In this document: in pieces, positions 1-9,125 of the stretch | Layout: each line of letters starts with the position of its first letter | Position numbering within the stretch: position 1 is the stretch's first letter | Origin: an uncultured Bacilli bacterium | Lineage (GTDB): Bacteria > Bacillota_I > Bacilli_A > RF39 > UBA660 | Assembly (NCBI GenBank): GCA_944327365.1 | Contig: CALVHI010000004.1 | Coordinates: forward strand, 1-44,186 | DNA: 44,186 nt | Reading direction: 5' to 3' | The notes under the pieces: generated by a model | The model's input: the letters and a program-made list of their open reading frames with translations, nothing else | Told to the model about the DNA's origin: nothing | Databases searched by the model: none | Position numbers and translations under genes: made by a program

Positions 1-2
1 AA

Positions 3-47
3 AAGCTCATAAACCCGTATAAATAAAGGGATCATGAGCTTTTTTTG
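3..47. terminator. Bidirectional intrinsic terminator at the left edge
   Basis: A hairpin with stem AAAGCTCAT/ATGAGCTTT encloses a smaller CCC/GGG stem. On the plus strand it is followed by a run of T (40-46). On the minus strand the run of T starts at the window edge. It can end the leftward ABC operon and any rightward transcript entering from the left. Confidence 0.8.
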
Positions 48-80
48 CTATTCAACTGTCAAACGGGAGATTATACCAAA

Positions 81-1469
81 TTATGATAAGTTTTTTACAT
101 CTTTTTTAAGAAAGATGACATAAGTTATACAGATCATCACAATAATATAAAGAAGAATGACGAAAAGAGAGGTTAACAAGTCATTTCCATAAGGGCTAGT
201 ACCACCTGTTAAAATATAGCTAAAATCCCAATATAAAGAAACACATGCTCTAAATATTTTAAAATCATAAGTAAGAGCGATATTGGCAATAACGTTTCCT
301 AGTAAATAAAACAAAAAGCCAATTGTTATTGCAGCAGATGTAGATGCACTAATTGTACTAACCATAAAGGTTAAAATACCAATAACTAAATACATAGGAA
401 GGCCTAATACTAATAAGTTTGCTAAATATGCTAACACTGGAAAAGTTTTTATGCCATCATCCCATATAATAACTGGAATACTAAGACTATCAAACCCTAA
501 AATAACTCCCCCAACAATCATTTCAATTAAAACAAGGAAAAGAACAATTAAAGGAATAAACAATAATAAAATGAGTAATTTAGAGGTCAAAATAGTTCTT
601 CTTTTAAATGGTTTAGTAAAAAGATATTTGATTGTGCCTCGAGTATATTCTTCACTAACTAATGATCCAGCCAGCATAATAACATAAATCAAAATAAAGA
701 TACCAAATTCAGAAGAAAAATTAATCAAAACTGCTCTTAGCGTATGATCATTTAATAAATCTTGTTGGGTATCAATTACATATTCATGAATACTCATCTG
801 TTTATCTAAATAATTTAATCTTTTTTCTTCTTCACTTGTTAGATGATCACGATGTAATAGATTAATATATTCATAAGTATTTTCTTCTAAAAACACTAGA
901 GAATCGTGCAAATAATGATCTTCATCATAATATACTTCTTCCCCTTCGCGATAAAGAGCATAATTAAGTAGAGTTTGATATCTTTCACATTCAATACCTT
1001 TAGTATTTTCAACTTTATCCGTTAAATAAGCAATCCTTTGTTCTAAAAAGTATTTTACATCATGATTTTGAATATGGGCAATATCTTCTTCTACCTCAAA
1101 GCGATAGACCTCACTTAAATTTTCATCTTCATAAATATATTTGCTTTCAAAAAGACGATAAATTGGATTATATAAAAAATTTTCAATAATATAATTAACT
1201 TCATGATTACCATATTCTTCTTTTAATTCCTCTATTTTAATTTGCGTTAAGTTTTCTACATAAATTACAAGTTCTTCAGAATCATTTAAATCTAGCCCTA
1301 AATTTTCTTCTTCAAGATCTAAAATAGATGGAGAATCTTCGGTAATTTCTATAGGTGTACGATATAAAATATTTGTTAAAATGCAAAATAAAATAAAAAC
1401 AAATGTAACAACATAAAAACTTCTTTTACGCAATAATTTAATTCCTTCATTTTTAATAAGAGCAATCAT
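81..1469 (-). CDS. ABC-2 type transporter permease
   Basis: Predicted membrane subunit of an ABC transporter of the ABC-2/NatB-BcrB type. Its 462 residues begin with a short basic tail and one membrane segment (about residues 17-37). A long acidic, Tyr-rich extracytoplasmic stretch follows (about 40-255). Then come five or so hydrophobic segments, starting near the motif GSLVSEEYTRGT, a typical ABC-2 permease signature just after the second membrane helix. The gene begins 2 bases after the stop of the ATPase gene, so the two form one operon and probably one complex. The substrate cannot be read from the sequence; peptide or antibiotic export, or Na+ export, are the usual roles of relatives. 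The large external domain is bigger than in simple family members. Confidence 0.85.
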   Translation of the reverse strand: MIALIKNEGIKLLRKRSFYVVTFVFILFCILTNILYRTPIEITEDSPSILDLEEENLGLDLNDSEELVIYVENLTQIKIEELKEEYGNHEVNYIIENFLYNPIYRLFESKYIYEDENLSEVYRFEVEEDIAHIQNHDVKYFLEQRIAYLTDKVENTKGIECERYQTLLNYALYREGEEVYYDEDHYLHDSLVFLEENTYEYINLLHRDHLTSEEEKRLNYLDKQMSIHEYVIDTQQDLLNDHTLRAVLINFSSEFGIFILIYVIMLAGSLVSEEYTRGTIKYLFTKPFKRRTILTSKLLILLLFIPLIVLFLVLIEMIVGGVILGFDSLSIPVIIWDDGIKTFPVLAYLANLLVLGLPMYLVIGILTFMVSTISASTSAAITIGFLFYLLGNVIANIALTYDFKIFRACVSLYWDFSYILTGGTSPYGNDLLTSLFVILLYIIVMICITYVIFLKKDVKNLS

Positions 1470-1471
1470 TA

Positions 1472-2362
1472 CTATCCCTCCCCCGATCTTTTCATAAAAG
1501 CTTCTTCTAAAGAAAGAGTTTCTTTATTTACTTCATAAACTAAAATATCATGAAGAATTAATGTGCGTATGAATAAAGCTATATCATGCTCATCCCTTAC
1601 TACTTCTATATGATTTTCATCCAATATTTTATCTGAATCATTTAAATAAGCTTGACATTGATCTACATCATTAACTTTTAAAATATACTTACTTTCATCC
1701 ATTTCTTTAATCTTCTTAATTGAAGTATCTTCTAATATTTCTCCATTAGAAATAATACATACTCTAGTACAAAAGCTTTCTAATTCACTTAGATTATGAC
1801 TTGAAACAAGTATCCCTACCCCGCTTTTAGCCAATCTTTTTAATAAAACTCTTAAATCTTTTATTCCTTCCGGATCTAAACCATTTGTTGGTTCATCTAA
1901 AATTAATAATTCGGGAGAATTAATAAGTGCAATCGCAATTCCTAATCTTTGCCTCATCCCAAGTGAATATTTACTCACTAATTCATGAATATAATCTTCA
2001 AGACCAACTAGTTCTATAATACGATATAAATCATCATTCATAATATTTTTATACATTCTTGCCTGTATCTTTAAATTTTCCCAGCCTGATAAATACATAT
2101 AGACATCAGGATATTCTACTAAACACCCCACTTTTTCCATAGCTAATTTAAAATCTTTTTTAATATCATAACCATTAATATATACACGACCAGAACTCAT
2201 CTTTTGAAGCCCTAATATACATTTAATTGTAGTAGTTTTCCCAGCACCATTAGGACCTATAAAGGCAATAATATCTCCATGTTTAACTTCTAAAGAAATA
2301 TTTTTTAATATTTTCTTCTTCCCTATATTTTTACATAAATTTTCTATTTTTAATACATTCAT
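1472..2362 (-). CDS. ABC transporter ATP-binding protein (BcrA/NatA type)
   Basis: ATPase subunit driving the permease encoded directly downstream. Visible motifs are Walker A GPNGAGKTT, the signature YSLGMRQRLG, Walker B LLILDEPTNGLDPEG and the switch SSHNLSE. A C-terminal tail of about 80 residues follows the nucleotide-binding domain, as in BcrA/CcmA-like exporters. The ATG at 2362 (protein begins MNVLKIEN) is preferred because AAGGA lies 6 bases before it. An in-frame ATG at 2377 has no ribosome binding site. The G+C-poor upstream region carries TATAAT boxes. Function as an exporter ATPase is firm; the cargo is unknown. Confidence 0.92.
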   Translation of the reverse strand: MNVLKIENLCKNIGKKKILKNISLEVKHGDIIAFIGPNGAGKTTTIKCILGLQKMSSGRVYINGYDIKKDFKLAMEKVGCLVEYPDVYMYLSGWENLKIQARMYKNIMNDDLYRIIELVGLEDYIHELVSKYSLGMRQRLGIAIALINSPELLILDEPTNGLDPEGIKDLRVLLKRLAKSGVGILVSSHNLSELESFCTRVCIISNGEILEDTSIKKIKEMDESKYILKVNDVDQCQAYLNDSDKILDENHIEVVRDEHDIALFIRTLILHDILVYEVNKETLSLEEAFMKRSGEG

Positions 2363-2380
2363 TCTAATTCCTTCCATATA

Positions 2381-2410
2381 TTATTATACCAAAATAGATA
2401 TAATTATAAA
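2381..2410 (-). promoter_or_regulatory. Possible promoter of the ABC operon
   Basis: A TATAAT box followed by a short AT-rich leader lies about 20-25 bases upstream of the ATPase start. No good -35 box stands at 17 bases. A TTGAGA lies 25 bases away and a second TATAAT sits between them, so the assignment is tentative. Confidence 0.4.
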
Positions 2411-2507
2411 ACCTCTCAACTTAATAGCATACTAAAAATAGTTAAAAAAAGCAAGCCATAAAAATTCGACATATCTCGCTATATGCTATTATACTAAAAA
2501 CTAGCAC

Positions 2508-2570
2508 CGCAAAAATGTTCTATTTTGCGTAATTTGAAAAATGTGGCTACTTTTCATAACCACATTTTTC
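2508..2570 (-). terminator. Two tandem hairpins at the end of topA
   Basis: The first stem (GAAAAATGTGG/CCACATTTTTC, 11 base pairs, 2536-2546 with 2560-2570) holds the topA stop codon in its loop but has no following T run. A second stem (CGCAAAA/TTTTGCG, 2508-2514 with 2523-2529) follows and leads into a moderately T-rich stretch. Together they probably terminate topA or protect its 3' end. Confidence 0.6.
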
Positions 2571-4571
2571 ACATATAATTTTCTTATTTTTAATAACAAG
2601 TAAACTTTGGCAATTAGGACAATTCTCTTTTGTTGGTTCATACCAAGTTGCATATTTACACTTCGGATAATTACTGCATCCATAAAAAGTCTTTTTCTTT
2701 TTAGTATGCCTAGCTATAATATCGTGCCCACACTCTGGACATTTTGCATAAACTTTTACTTCTTTGATATCCTTCTTTACATATTTACACTTCGGATAAT
2801 TATTACATGCAACAAAATCACCATATTTACCTTTGCGATTAACTAATTCTCCGCCACATTCTGGACAAATCTCCCCAGTTTTAACTGGAGCTTTCTTTTC
2901 CATCTCAAGAAAAGCTTTATCTACTAATGGAGCAAATTCATCATAAAATTTGCGCAATACTTCAATATTATTTATTTTATGATCTGCTATTTCATCCAAT
3001 TCTTTTTCCATATTCGCTGTATATTCTACATTTACGATATTACTAAAATATTCTTGAAGCTTATCACTTGTTTCAATCCCGATATCCGTTGGATAAAACT
3101 TTTTATCTTCCATTTTCACATAACCTCGTTCTTGAATTGTTTTCATAATTGTCGCATAAGTACTTGGTCTACCGATACCTAAAAGTTCCATTTCTTTAAT
3201 TAAACTTGCTTCTGTATATCTTGATGCCGGTTTGGTAAAATGTTGATACTTTTCTATTTTATCAGCAACAACGATATCACTATGATAATTTTTAAAATCA
3301 GGTAAAATAACATCTTCATTTTCTTCATACTCACCATATACTTTTAAATAACCATCAAACTTTAATACACTTCCCGTTGCTTTAAATATATAATCATGAT
3401 TATTAAAAATTATGGTAGTAGCTAATGTTTTAGCGCTACTCATTAAATAAGCTAAAGTCCTAATATAAATTAAGCGATATAATTTATATTCATCATTGCT
3501 TAAATACTCTTTAATAGATTCGGGAGTACGCATAATGCTCGTTGGTCTAATTGCTTCATGAGCATCTTGAGCTCCAATTGGTTCTTTAGTGTGTTTAATT
3601 CCCCCAACATACTCACTACCATAATTATTTTTAATATAATTTTTTGTTTCTTTAACAAATCCTTCAGAAAGTCTTGTCGAATCTGTACGCATATAAGTAA
3701 TTAAACCTACTGTTTCACTTCCAACATTCATTCCTTCATACAATTTTTGAGCGATTTGCATAGTTTTACTTGATGAAAAATTAAGACGATTCGTTGCCAT
3801 TTGCTGTAATGTAGAAGTACGAAATGGATCTTTTGGCTTTTTTAACTTTTCTTTTTCCTCAACATGATCAATTTTAAAAGATAAAGATAATTTGCTGAGA
3901 ATTTCATCAGCTTCTTTTTCATTTTTAATTTCTATTTTCTTATCTTTATATTTTTCTAAACTAGCTGTAAATGTTTTAAAATCAGCTTCAATTGTCCAAT
4001 ATTCTTCTGGAATAAACGCTAAGATCTCCCTTTCGCGATCAACAATTAATTTTAAAGCTACACTTTGAACCCGTCCAGCACTTTTCCCACCAGTTTTTCG
4101 TTGCATAAGTTTTGATAGACGAAAGCCAATAATGCGATCCAACATTCTTCTTGTCTCTTGACTTTTAACTAAATCCATATCAATTTTTCTTGGATGTTTC
4201 ATTGCATCAACAACAACATCTTTAGTAATTTCATTAAAAACTACTCTTTCACTTATGTCGTCAGTAAGTCCAAGTTCATCATATAAATGCCAAGAAATAG
4301 CTTCTCCTTCTCGATCCGGATCAGTTGCTAGTATTACTTTATCCGCTTCTTTAGCCATCTTTTTTAAAGACGCTACTTCTTTACCTTTTCCTTTAATGAC
4401 TACATAATTTGGTTTAAATCCAGCCTCTATATCAATGCCTAAACCATATTTGCCAGTCACAGAAAGATCTCTAATATGCCCTTTGCTAGAAACAACATGA
4501 TAATCACTACCTAAATATTTTTCAATGGTTTTACTCTTCGCCGGTGATTCGACGATAACTAATTCACTCAT
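2547..4571 (-). CDS. topA: DNA topoisomerase I
   Basis: Type IA topoisomerase that relaxes negative supercoils by single-strand passage. The Toprim domain begins LVIVESPAKSKTIEKYLG and includes the metal-binding TDPDREGE (about residues 83-90). The catalytic tyrosine is Tyr293 in ITYMRTDSTR. The C-terminus carries three four-cysteine zinc ribbons (two CPECG types with a later NYPKC, then a shorter CPNC...CEKCG), so the 674-residue protein looks complete. The start overlaps the stop of the upstream LtaS-like gene by four bases (ATGA), implying translational coupling. The order rplS-rbgA-rnhB-topA is that of many Bacillota. In B. subtilis dprA lies just before topA; here the LtaS-like gene occupies that place. 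Confidence 0.98.
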   Translation of the reverse strand: MSELVIVESPAKSKTIEKYLGSDYHVVSSKGHIRDLSVTGKYGLGIDIEAGFKPNYVVIKGKGKEVASLKKMAKEADKVILATDPDREGEAISWHLYDELGLTDDISERVVFNEITKDVVVDAMKHPRKIDMDLVKSQETRRMLDRIIGFRLSKLMQRKTGGKSAGRVQSVALKLIVDREREILAFIPEEYWTIEADFKTFTASLEKYKDKKIEIKNEKEADEILSKLSLSFKIDHVEEKEKLKKPKDPFRTSTLQQMATNRLNFSSSKTMQIAQKLYEGMNVGSETVGLITYMRTDSTRLSEGFVKETKNYIKNNYGSEYVGGIKHTKEPIGAQDAHEAIRPTSIMRTPESIKEYLSNDEYKLYRLIYIRTLAYLMSSAKTLATTIIFNNHDYIFKATGSVLKFDGYLKVYGEYEENEDVILPDFKNYHSDIVVADKIEKYQHFTKPASRYTEASLIKEMELLGIGRPSTYATIMKTIQERGYVKMEDKKFYPTDIGIETSDKLQEYFSNIVNVEYTANMEKELDEIADHKINNIEVLRKFYDEFAPLVDKAFLEMEKKAPVKTGEICPECGGELVNRKGKYGDFVACNNYPKCKYVKKDIKEVKVYAKCPECGHDIIARHTKKKKTFYGCSNYPKCKYATWYEPTKENCPNCQSLLVIKNKKIICEKCGYEK

Positions 4572-6637
4572 AATTCATCCTTTCTTTCGTTGGAAGTGGC
4601 CACATTATTTAATTGTTCTTCTAAATAATGAAAGTAATTTTTGCGAATTGCTAAACTACTCATCTCTAATTTTAACCGCACTTTGGTGTTAATTGCAAGT
4701 ATTTCTTCATCAGTATACGTATTTTTTGTATAATAATGAAGTTTTGATGTACTAGCATCATAAAAAGCTTTTTCATTTTTCCATGATCCATCATTAAAAA
4801 TTACTAAAGATTCAAAAGAATCACTAAAAATATCTTGCCCCATATAAAGTCTAGAATCATATTCTAAGTTAAATAAATTCGCTAAAGTTGGTAATATATC
4901 AATATAACTCGTATAAAAATCAATCTCTTTTTTTTCAAGTTCACTATTAAAAATAATGAATGGTACTTGATCTGCATTATTATCTTGGCTTAAATCATAG
5001 TCATATAAAACATTTAATTTATCTATATCAATAGAATAAGGATAATGATCTGCAAATAAAACAATTACCGTATCATCTAAAATACCTCGCTCATCAAGTC
5101 CATCTAAAAGCATCCCAATTGCTTGATCTACTATTTTTAATTTTGATAAATATCTCTTTACTTCCACAGGATATTCTTCTGCAAATAAATCCATATACAT
5201 ATCTCCATATTTACTTGATAAATTATATGGCATATGAGAAGTAACTGTAGTAATAAAACTCATAAACGGTTGATCTTTATTTTGTTCATCTAATATGTTT
5301 AAATAGCTAGAAATCAGCTGACTATCGCTTGGCCAAGTATCATACGCGGGATATTTATAACTAAAATCAAGTTTTAAATCCACAGCATCATAATAATTCA
5401 TACTTCCCATATTTTTATGAATAACACTTCTATTATAATACCAATCATAATAATCATGAAAACTATTCGTAATATAATCTTTTTGATTAAATAAATTAAA
5501 TATACTTTCAAAATATGTATTATTTTGATATACATTAGCTGTACAATTATTATTAATAGAATATAAACTAATCATAGCGCTCATTTCATTATTGCCAGTA
5601 CTACATACATTTCTTGGAGAATAATTATTCAAAAAAGTATATCCATTATCTGTCAAGCGCTTAATATTAGGGAAATACTCTTCATTAAATAATATTTCAC
5701 TACCTGATTCTACCATAATCATAATTAAGTTTTTCCCCTCAAATAAACCAGTATATGAATTTGATAAACTAACTTGATTTTGAATAAAATACTGATTTAA
5801 CGTATTATAATCTTGATCACTTTCTTGATCAATCAATTCCAACCATTGATCTTGATCAATCGTTACATGATTAAAAGATGTTTTATCACTTTCCAATTCA
5901 TCTAATTGTTCTTCTAACTTTTGAGAGTCAATATCAGTATATAAAGTATACTCTCCAGGAAAAAAGTATTCCTTAAGATCAAGAATTCCATAGCCAATAT
6001 AACCAAATCCTCGAATTACCAAACTAGCATTTGCAGGCTTTTTAAATAATTCATAAGCTGTAGTAGATTGTAATTTATCTTGCATAAAAGATGCCTTTAA
6101 AGATACTAAATAAAGAAAAGAAAGAAGAAAAAGAAAAAATATTGGAATCATTTTGAAAAAAATAAGCTGTTGGCTAAATTTTCTTTTAGGAAGGGTTAGT
6201 GTTACTTTTTTTTCGACAAAAATATAATAAATAAGAAGGAGAAGAAAAGGGAGTAAAAGAAGATAAAAGATTGGTTTAAAACTGCCAAGAAAATCGCCAA
6301 TATAGCTCGTTACTGCTCCAATCTGTGTATTTGAACTAATTGAAGCATAAACGCCTAAATAATGATGAAATCCAAGCTCACAAATACCATAAATCGTAGC
6401 AATAAAAACCAGTAAGATAAGAATAATTTTATTTATTATTCTTGGAAATAAAGCAAGAATATAGCCTATAAATAAAGAAAGGATTTGAAGGCCAATAAAT
6501 ACTCTTAAACTAGCAATATTTAGTATTGGTATTCCATCAATAAGGTGAAATAACAATTCTAAAAAAAGAAAACAAAGAAAAAGTAAAATATAATTTTGAA
6601 TTATTCTACTTAACCACAACTTCTTTATCTTTTTCAC
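4568..6637 (-). CDS. LtaS-like sulfatase-family membrane enzyme (phosphoglycerol transferase type)
   Basis: Polytopic membrane protein of 689 residues with about five N-terminal helices (to about residue 180) and an extracytoplasmic alkaline-phosphatase-fold domain. Conserved LtaS positions can be matched: metal/nucleophile residues Glu310 (MVESGSE) and Thr347 (CSTGNNE), His468 (TSHMPY), Asp530-His531 (FADHYP) and YNR at 401-403 in place of the WNR of S. aureus LtaS. The family moves glycerol phosphate from phosphatidylglycerol to lipoteichoic acid or glycolipids; the exact acceptor is inference. The GTG start at 6637 lies inside rnhB, with GGAGG 9 bases before it, and the end overlaps topA. 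The gene is thus wedged between two nucleic-acid genes with overlaps on both sides. Confidence 0.85.
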   Translation of the reverse strand: MKKIKKLWLSRIIQNYILLFLCFLFLELLFHLIDGIPILNIASLRVFIGLQILSLFIGYILALFPRIINKIILILLVFIATIYGICELGFHHYLGVYASISSNTQIGAVTSYIGDFLGSFKPIFYLLLLPFLLLLIYYIFVEKKVTLTLPKRKFSQQLIFFKMIPIFFLFLLSFLYLVSLKASFMQDKLQSTTAYELFKKPANASLVIRGFGYIGYGILDLKEYFFPGEYTLYTDIDSQKLEEQLDELESDKTSFNHVTIDQDQWLELIDQESDQDYNTLNQYFIQNQVSLSNSYTGLFEGKNLIMIMVESGSEILFNEEYFPNIKRLTDNGYTFLNNYSPRNVCSTGNNEMSAMISLYSINNNCTANVYQNNTYFESIFNLFNQKDYITNSFHDYYDWYYNRSVIHKNMGSMNYYDAVDLKLDFSYKYPAYDTWPSDSQLISSYLNILDEQNKDQPFMSFITTVTSHMPYNLSSKYGDMYMDLFAEEYPVEVKRYLSKLKIVDQAIGMLLDGLDERGILDDTVIVLFADHYPYSIDIDKLNVLYDYDLSQDNNADQVPFIIFNSELEKKEIDFYTSYIDILPTLANLFNLEYDSRLYMGQDIFSDSFESLVIFNDGSWKNEKAFYDASTSKLHYYTKNTYTDEEILAINTKVRLKLEMSSLAIRKNYFHYLEEQLNNVATSNERKDEL

Positions 6638-7256
6638 GATTCAATTCCTCCATAACTAATCTAACCGGCCTAAAAGTCATCCGATACTCATTAGTTATAC
6701 CATATTTTTTAATGAATTCCAAGTGTTCTTTGGTAGGATATCCTTTATTTTTTTTATAATTATACATAGGATACTTTTGATCTAACTCGTACATAATATG
6801 ATCTCTTGTTACTTTAGCAATTACTGATGCTGCAGCAATAGATAAAGATAAGGCATCCCCATGAATAATTGGCCTAGATGGAATATCAATATCATTTAAA
6901 CTCATTGCATCACTTAAAATGTATTCTGGAGTAACATCTAAATTATTTATAGCAATATACATTGCTTTACGACTTGCTTCTAAAATATTGATCTGATCAA
7001 TTTCTTTAGCACTAACTATACCAACCCCAATACTAATAGCGTCTCTTTGTAAAACTCCATAAAAATATTCTCTTTTTTTTTCACTTAATTGTTTAGAATC
7101 GTTTAATCCTTCTAAATGATAATTTTTGGGTAAAATAACTGCAGAAGCTACAACTGGCCCTACTAAAGGACCACGTCCTGCTTCATCTACTCCTGCAATT
7201 AATGTGATATTATTTCTATATAATTCTCTTTCATATTTTAATAAATTAGAACTCAT
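6606..7256 (-). CDS. rnhB: Ribonuclease HII
   Basis: Endonuclease that cuts the RNA strand of RNA-DNA hybrids and single ribonucleotides in DNA. The N-terminal signature GVDEAGRGPLVGPV carries the first catalytic Asp-Glu pair (Asp24, Glu25). A further acidic site is in LSDAM, and the SIAAASVIAKVTRD block is typical of RNase HII. At 216 residues it is family length. It overlaps the end of rbgA by 11 bases and the start of the LtaS-like gene by 32 bases. The rbgA-rnhB pairing is widely conserved in Bacillota. Confidence 0.97.
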   Translation of the reverse strand: MSSNLLKYERELYRNNITLIAGVDEAGRGPLVGPVVASAVILPKNYHLEGLNDSKQLSEKKREYFYGVLQRDAISIGVGIVSAKEIDQINILEASRKAMYIAINNLDVTPEYILSDAMSLNDIDIPSRPIIHGDALSLSIAAASVIAKVTRDHIMYELDQKYPMYNYKKNKGYPTKEHLEFIKKYGITNEYRMTFRPVRLVMEELNREKDKEVVVK

Positions 7257-8097
7257 AATCGAATACTATCTCCTTTATATATCCACTTTTAATATCATTA
7301 ATAATACGATTGCTTACCTTCTCATAATCTACTTCACCATTTCTAATAGCCCCCATACTTTTAGCAATCACTTCGTAAACTTCTAGAAAATCTAAACCTG
7401 CTAGATTTTGCGTAATACCATATCTTTCTTTCAATTTATCAGGATAGTATTTATTTAGCTTATTAAGTATATGAACTGCTACCTCATTTTCATCTAATAT
7501 TTCAGCTTTAATAGCACTAAAAGCGGCTAGATTTAATGCTACTTCTTTTTGCTCTAATCTAGGCTCCAATATACCAGGAGTATCTAAAAGTGTAATATTA
7601 TGCTTAGTAGATAGCCAAACAAGCCCTTTTGTCACTCCTGGTTTGTTTGCTACTAGAGCCACATTTCTTCCCACCATCTTATTTATTAAAGTAGATTTTC
7701 CAACATTAGGTATTCCTACAACTAAAACTCGAACATCTTTTCTTTTTAACCCCTTACTCTCTCTTTTTTGTTGAATTTCTTCAGCTAATTCATGAGTAAG
7801 TTTAACAATTTTTAAAATATCCTCATCTTTATTTAAATCTACTAATAAAACTTTATTTCCTAAATTTTCATAATATTTTACCCATCTTAATGCAATTTCT
7901 TCATCAGTTAAATCTTTTTTTGTCATAATTATGATTTTAGGCTTATTCCCAATAATATCATAAATATTATTTATTTTTGATGACTTTGGTATTCTTGAAT
8001 CAATAAGTTCATAGACTACATCTATAAGTTCCTGCTCTTCCTTCATTAGTCTTTTTGCTTTAGCCATATGACCTGGATACCAATTAATATTTGTCAT
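7246..8097 (-). CDS. rbgA: Ribosome biogenesis GTPase RbgA (YlqF)
   Basis: Circularly permuted GTPase needed for late assembly of the 50S subunit. The order of motifs shows the permutation: G4 TKKD (residues 59-62) precedes G1 GIPNVGKS (129-136) and G3 DTPG (172-175). The N-terminus INWYPGHMAKAKR is the classic RbgA start, and the C-terminal domain is the family's RNA-binding part. The 283-residue length is normal. It follows lepB by about 30 bases and is the second gene of the operon beginning at the promoter near 8650. Its neighbour rplS is another large-subunit gene. Confidence 0.97.
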   Translation of the reverse strand: MTNINWYPGHMAKAKRLMKEEQELIDVVYELIDSRIPKSSKINNIYDIIGNKPKIIIMTKKDLTDEEIALRWVKYYENLGNKVLLVDLNKDEDILKIVKLTHELAEEIQQKRESKGLKRKDVRVLVVGIPNVGKSTLINKMVGRNVALVANKPGVTKGLVWLSTKHNITLLDTPGILEPRLEQKEVALNLAAFSAIKAEILDENEVAVHILNKLNKYYPDKLKERYGITQNLAGLDFLEVYEVIAKSMGAIRNGEVDYEKVSNRIINDIKSGYIKEIVFDYEF

Positions 8098-8127
8098 AAT
8101 ATCACTTCCTCTCTACACTCAATTTTC

Positions 8128-8610
8128 CTATTCTACTTTACCAATCTTACCAAATGGGTACATAACAAAATTAGTAGTACCCTTAATTTCCTCACGACTA
8201 ACTTTACCAAATACTCTACTATCTATAGATACAACCCGATTATCTCCTAAAACAAAATATTCATCTTCCCCAAGAGTTACAGCATCTACATTATAAGTTC
8301 TTCCATAACCAAAATCATCCTCTAACTTTTTGCCATTTATATAAATCTTACTATTACTAATTTTAATTGTTTCCCCGGGAAGCCCAATCACTCTTTTAAT
8401 CAAATGATGATCATTTTCATCTAATAAAACAACAACAATATCAAAGCGATCAATCTCTCCTAATTTATTTAAAAGCATAATTTCGTTGCCATCTAAAGTT
8501 GGATACATACTATTGCCATTTACTTTAACTGGAGTAATAATAAACGTTCGAATAAAAACGACAACAACAATAATGATAATATAAGGTATTAAATTTCTTA
8601 ACAATTTCAT
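8128..8610 (-). CDS. lepB: Signal peptidase I (copy next to rplS)
   Basis: Membrane serine-lysine protease that removes signal peptides from exported proteins. One N-terminal membrane segment (about residues 8-27) is followed by the nucleophile motif NSMYPT, the lysine motif KRVIGLPGE and the box GDNRVVSIDSR. At 160 residues it is a short type I peptidase. AGGAGG stands a few bases before the ATG. It heads the operon lepB-rbgA-rnhB-LtaS-like-topA. The order rplS-lepB-rbgA-rnhB is also known in clostridia. A second, more divergent signal peptidase lies at 29665-30192. Confidence 0.95.
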   Translation of the reverse strand: MKLLRNLIPYIIIIVVVVFIRTFIITPVKVNGNSMYPTLDGNEIMLLNKLGEIDRFDIVVVLLDENDHHLIKRVIGLPGETIKISNSKIYINGKKLEDDFGYGRTYNVDAVTLGEDEYFVLGDNRVVSIDSRVFGKVSREEIKGTTNFVMYPFGKIGKVE

Positions 8611-8632
8611 ATACTCCTCCTAGATCCCTTTA

Positions 8633-8661
8633 ATAGTAACACTTTTTCTTTCCATCTTCAA
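8633..8661 (-). promoter_or_regulatory. Promoter of the lepB-rbgA-rnhB-topA operon
   Basis: TTGAAG (8656-8661), a 17-base spacer and TACTAT (8633-8638) with an upstream TGT form a sigma-A type promoter. It lies just after the rplS terminator and before the lepB ribosome binding site. Confidence 0.65.
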
Positions 8662-8675
8662 TCATTTTTTACCAA

Positions 8676-8699
8676 AAGAAAAAAGGCTATTCACCTTTT
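8676..8699 (-). terminator. Terminator of rplS
   Basis: Short stem AAAAGG/CCTTTT with loop TGAATAG, followed by further T residues. It overlaps the last codons of rplS. Confidence 0.65.
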
Positions 8700-9046
8700 G
8701 CATTAACATTTCTCTCTTTAACTCGGTATTCTTTACGCATACCCTTAATAAAGTTAAGTTTCGCACGTCTAACTAAACCTTTTTTCACAACGACAATCTT
8801 ATCGATCGTAGGTGTATTTACGGGAAAGATACGAGTAACACCAATTCCCCCTGATTTCTTTCTTACTGAAAAAGTCTCAGATACACCATGACCTTTACGA
8901 GCTACAACCAAGCCTTCAAAAGCTTGAATTCTCTCTTTCTTTCCTTCTTTAACCCATACATCAACACGTACTGTGTCTCCTACACGAAATTCAGGAATGT
9001 CGCGTCTCATATGACGTTCATTAATTTTGTCTACTAAATTTGCCAT
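8687..9046 (-). CDS. rplS: 50S ribosomal protein L19
   Basis: Large-subunit protein at the 30S-50S interface. The N-terminal half shows the L19 hallmarks FRVGDTVRVDV and RIQAFEGLVVARKG. Later blocks are FSVRKKSGGIGVTRIFPVNTPTIDKI and the basic tail with RRAKLNF. The 119-residue length is normal. It appears to be a single-gene transcript: a promoter and an approximately 75-base structured leader lie upstream and a terminator overlaps the 3' end. trmD, the usual partner upstream, is not present here. Confidence 0.98.
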   Translation of the reverse strand: MANLVDKINERHMRRDIPEFRVGDTVRVDVWVKEGKKERIQAFEGLVVARKGHGVSETFSVRKKSGGIGVTRIFPVNTPTIDKIVVVKKGLVRRAKLNFIKGMRKEYRVKERNVNAKGE

Positions 9047-9121
9047 ATATCCACATCCTCTCTAATTTTTATTAACCTATAATCATAATATATATCATCG
9101 GATTATATTTTCTTGGGTCTT
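9047..9121 (-). promoter_or_regulatory. rplS 5' leader with a hairpin
   Basis: Between the rplS promoter and its start codon lies a leader of about 75 bases. It contains a stem TATAATC/GATTATA enclosing about 16 bases. Firmicutes rplS genes often carry an L19 autoregulatory leader. I cannot match the consensus here, so the assignment rests on position and the hairpin only. Confidence 0.35.
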
Positions 9122-9125
9122 AATC

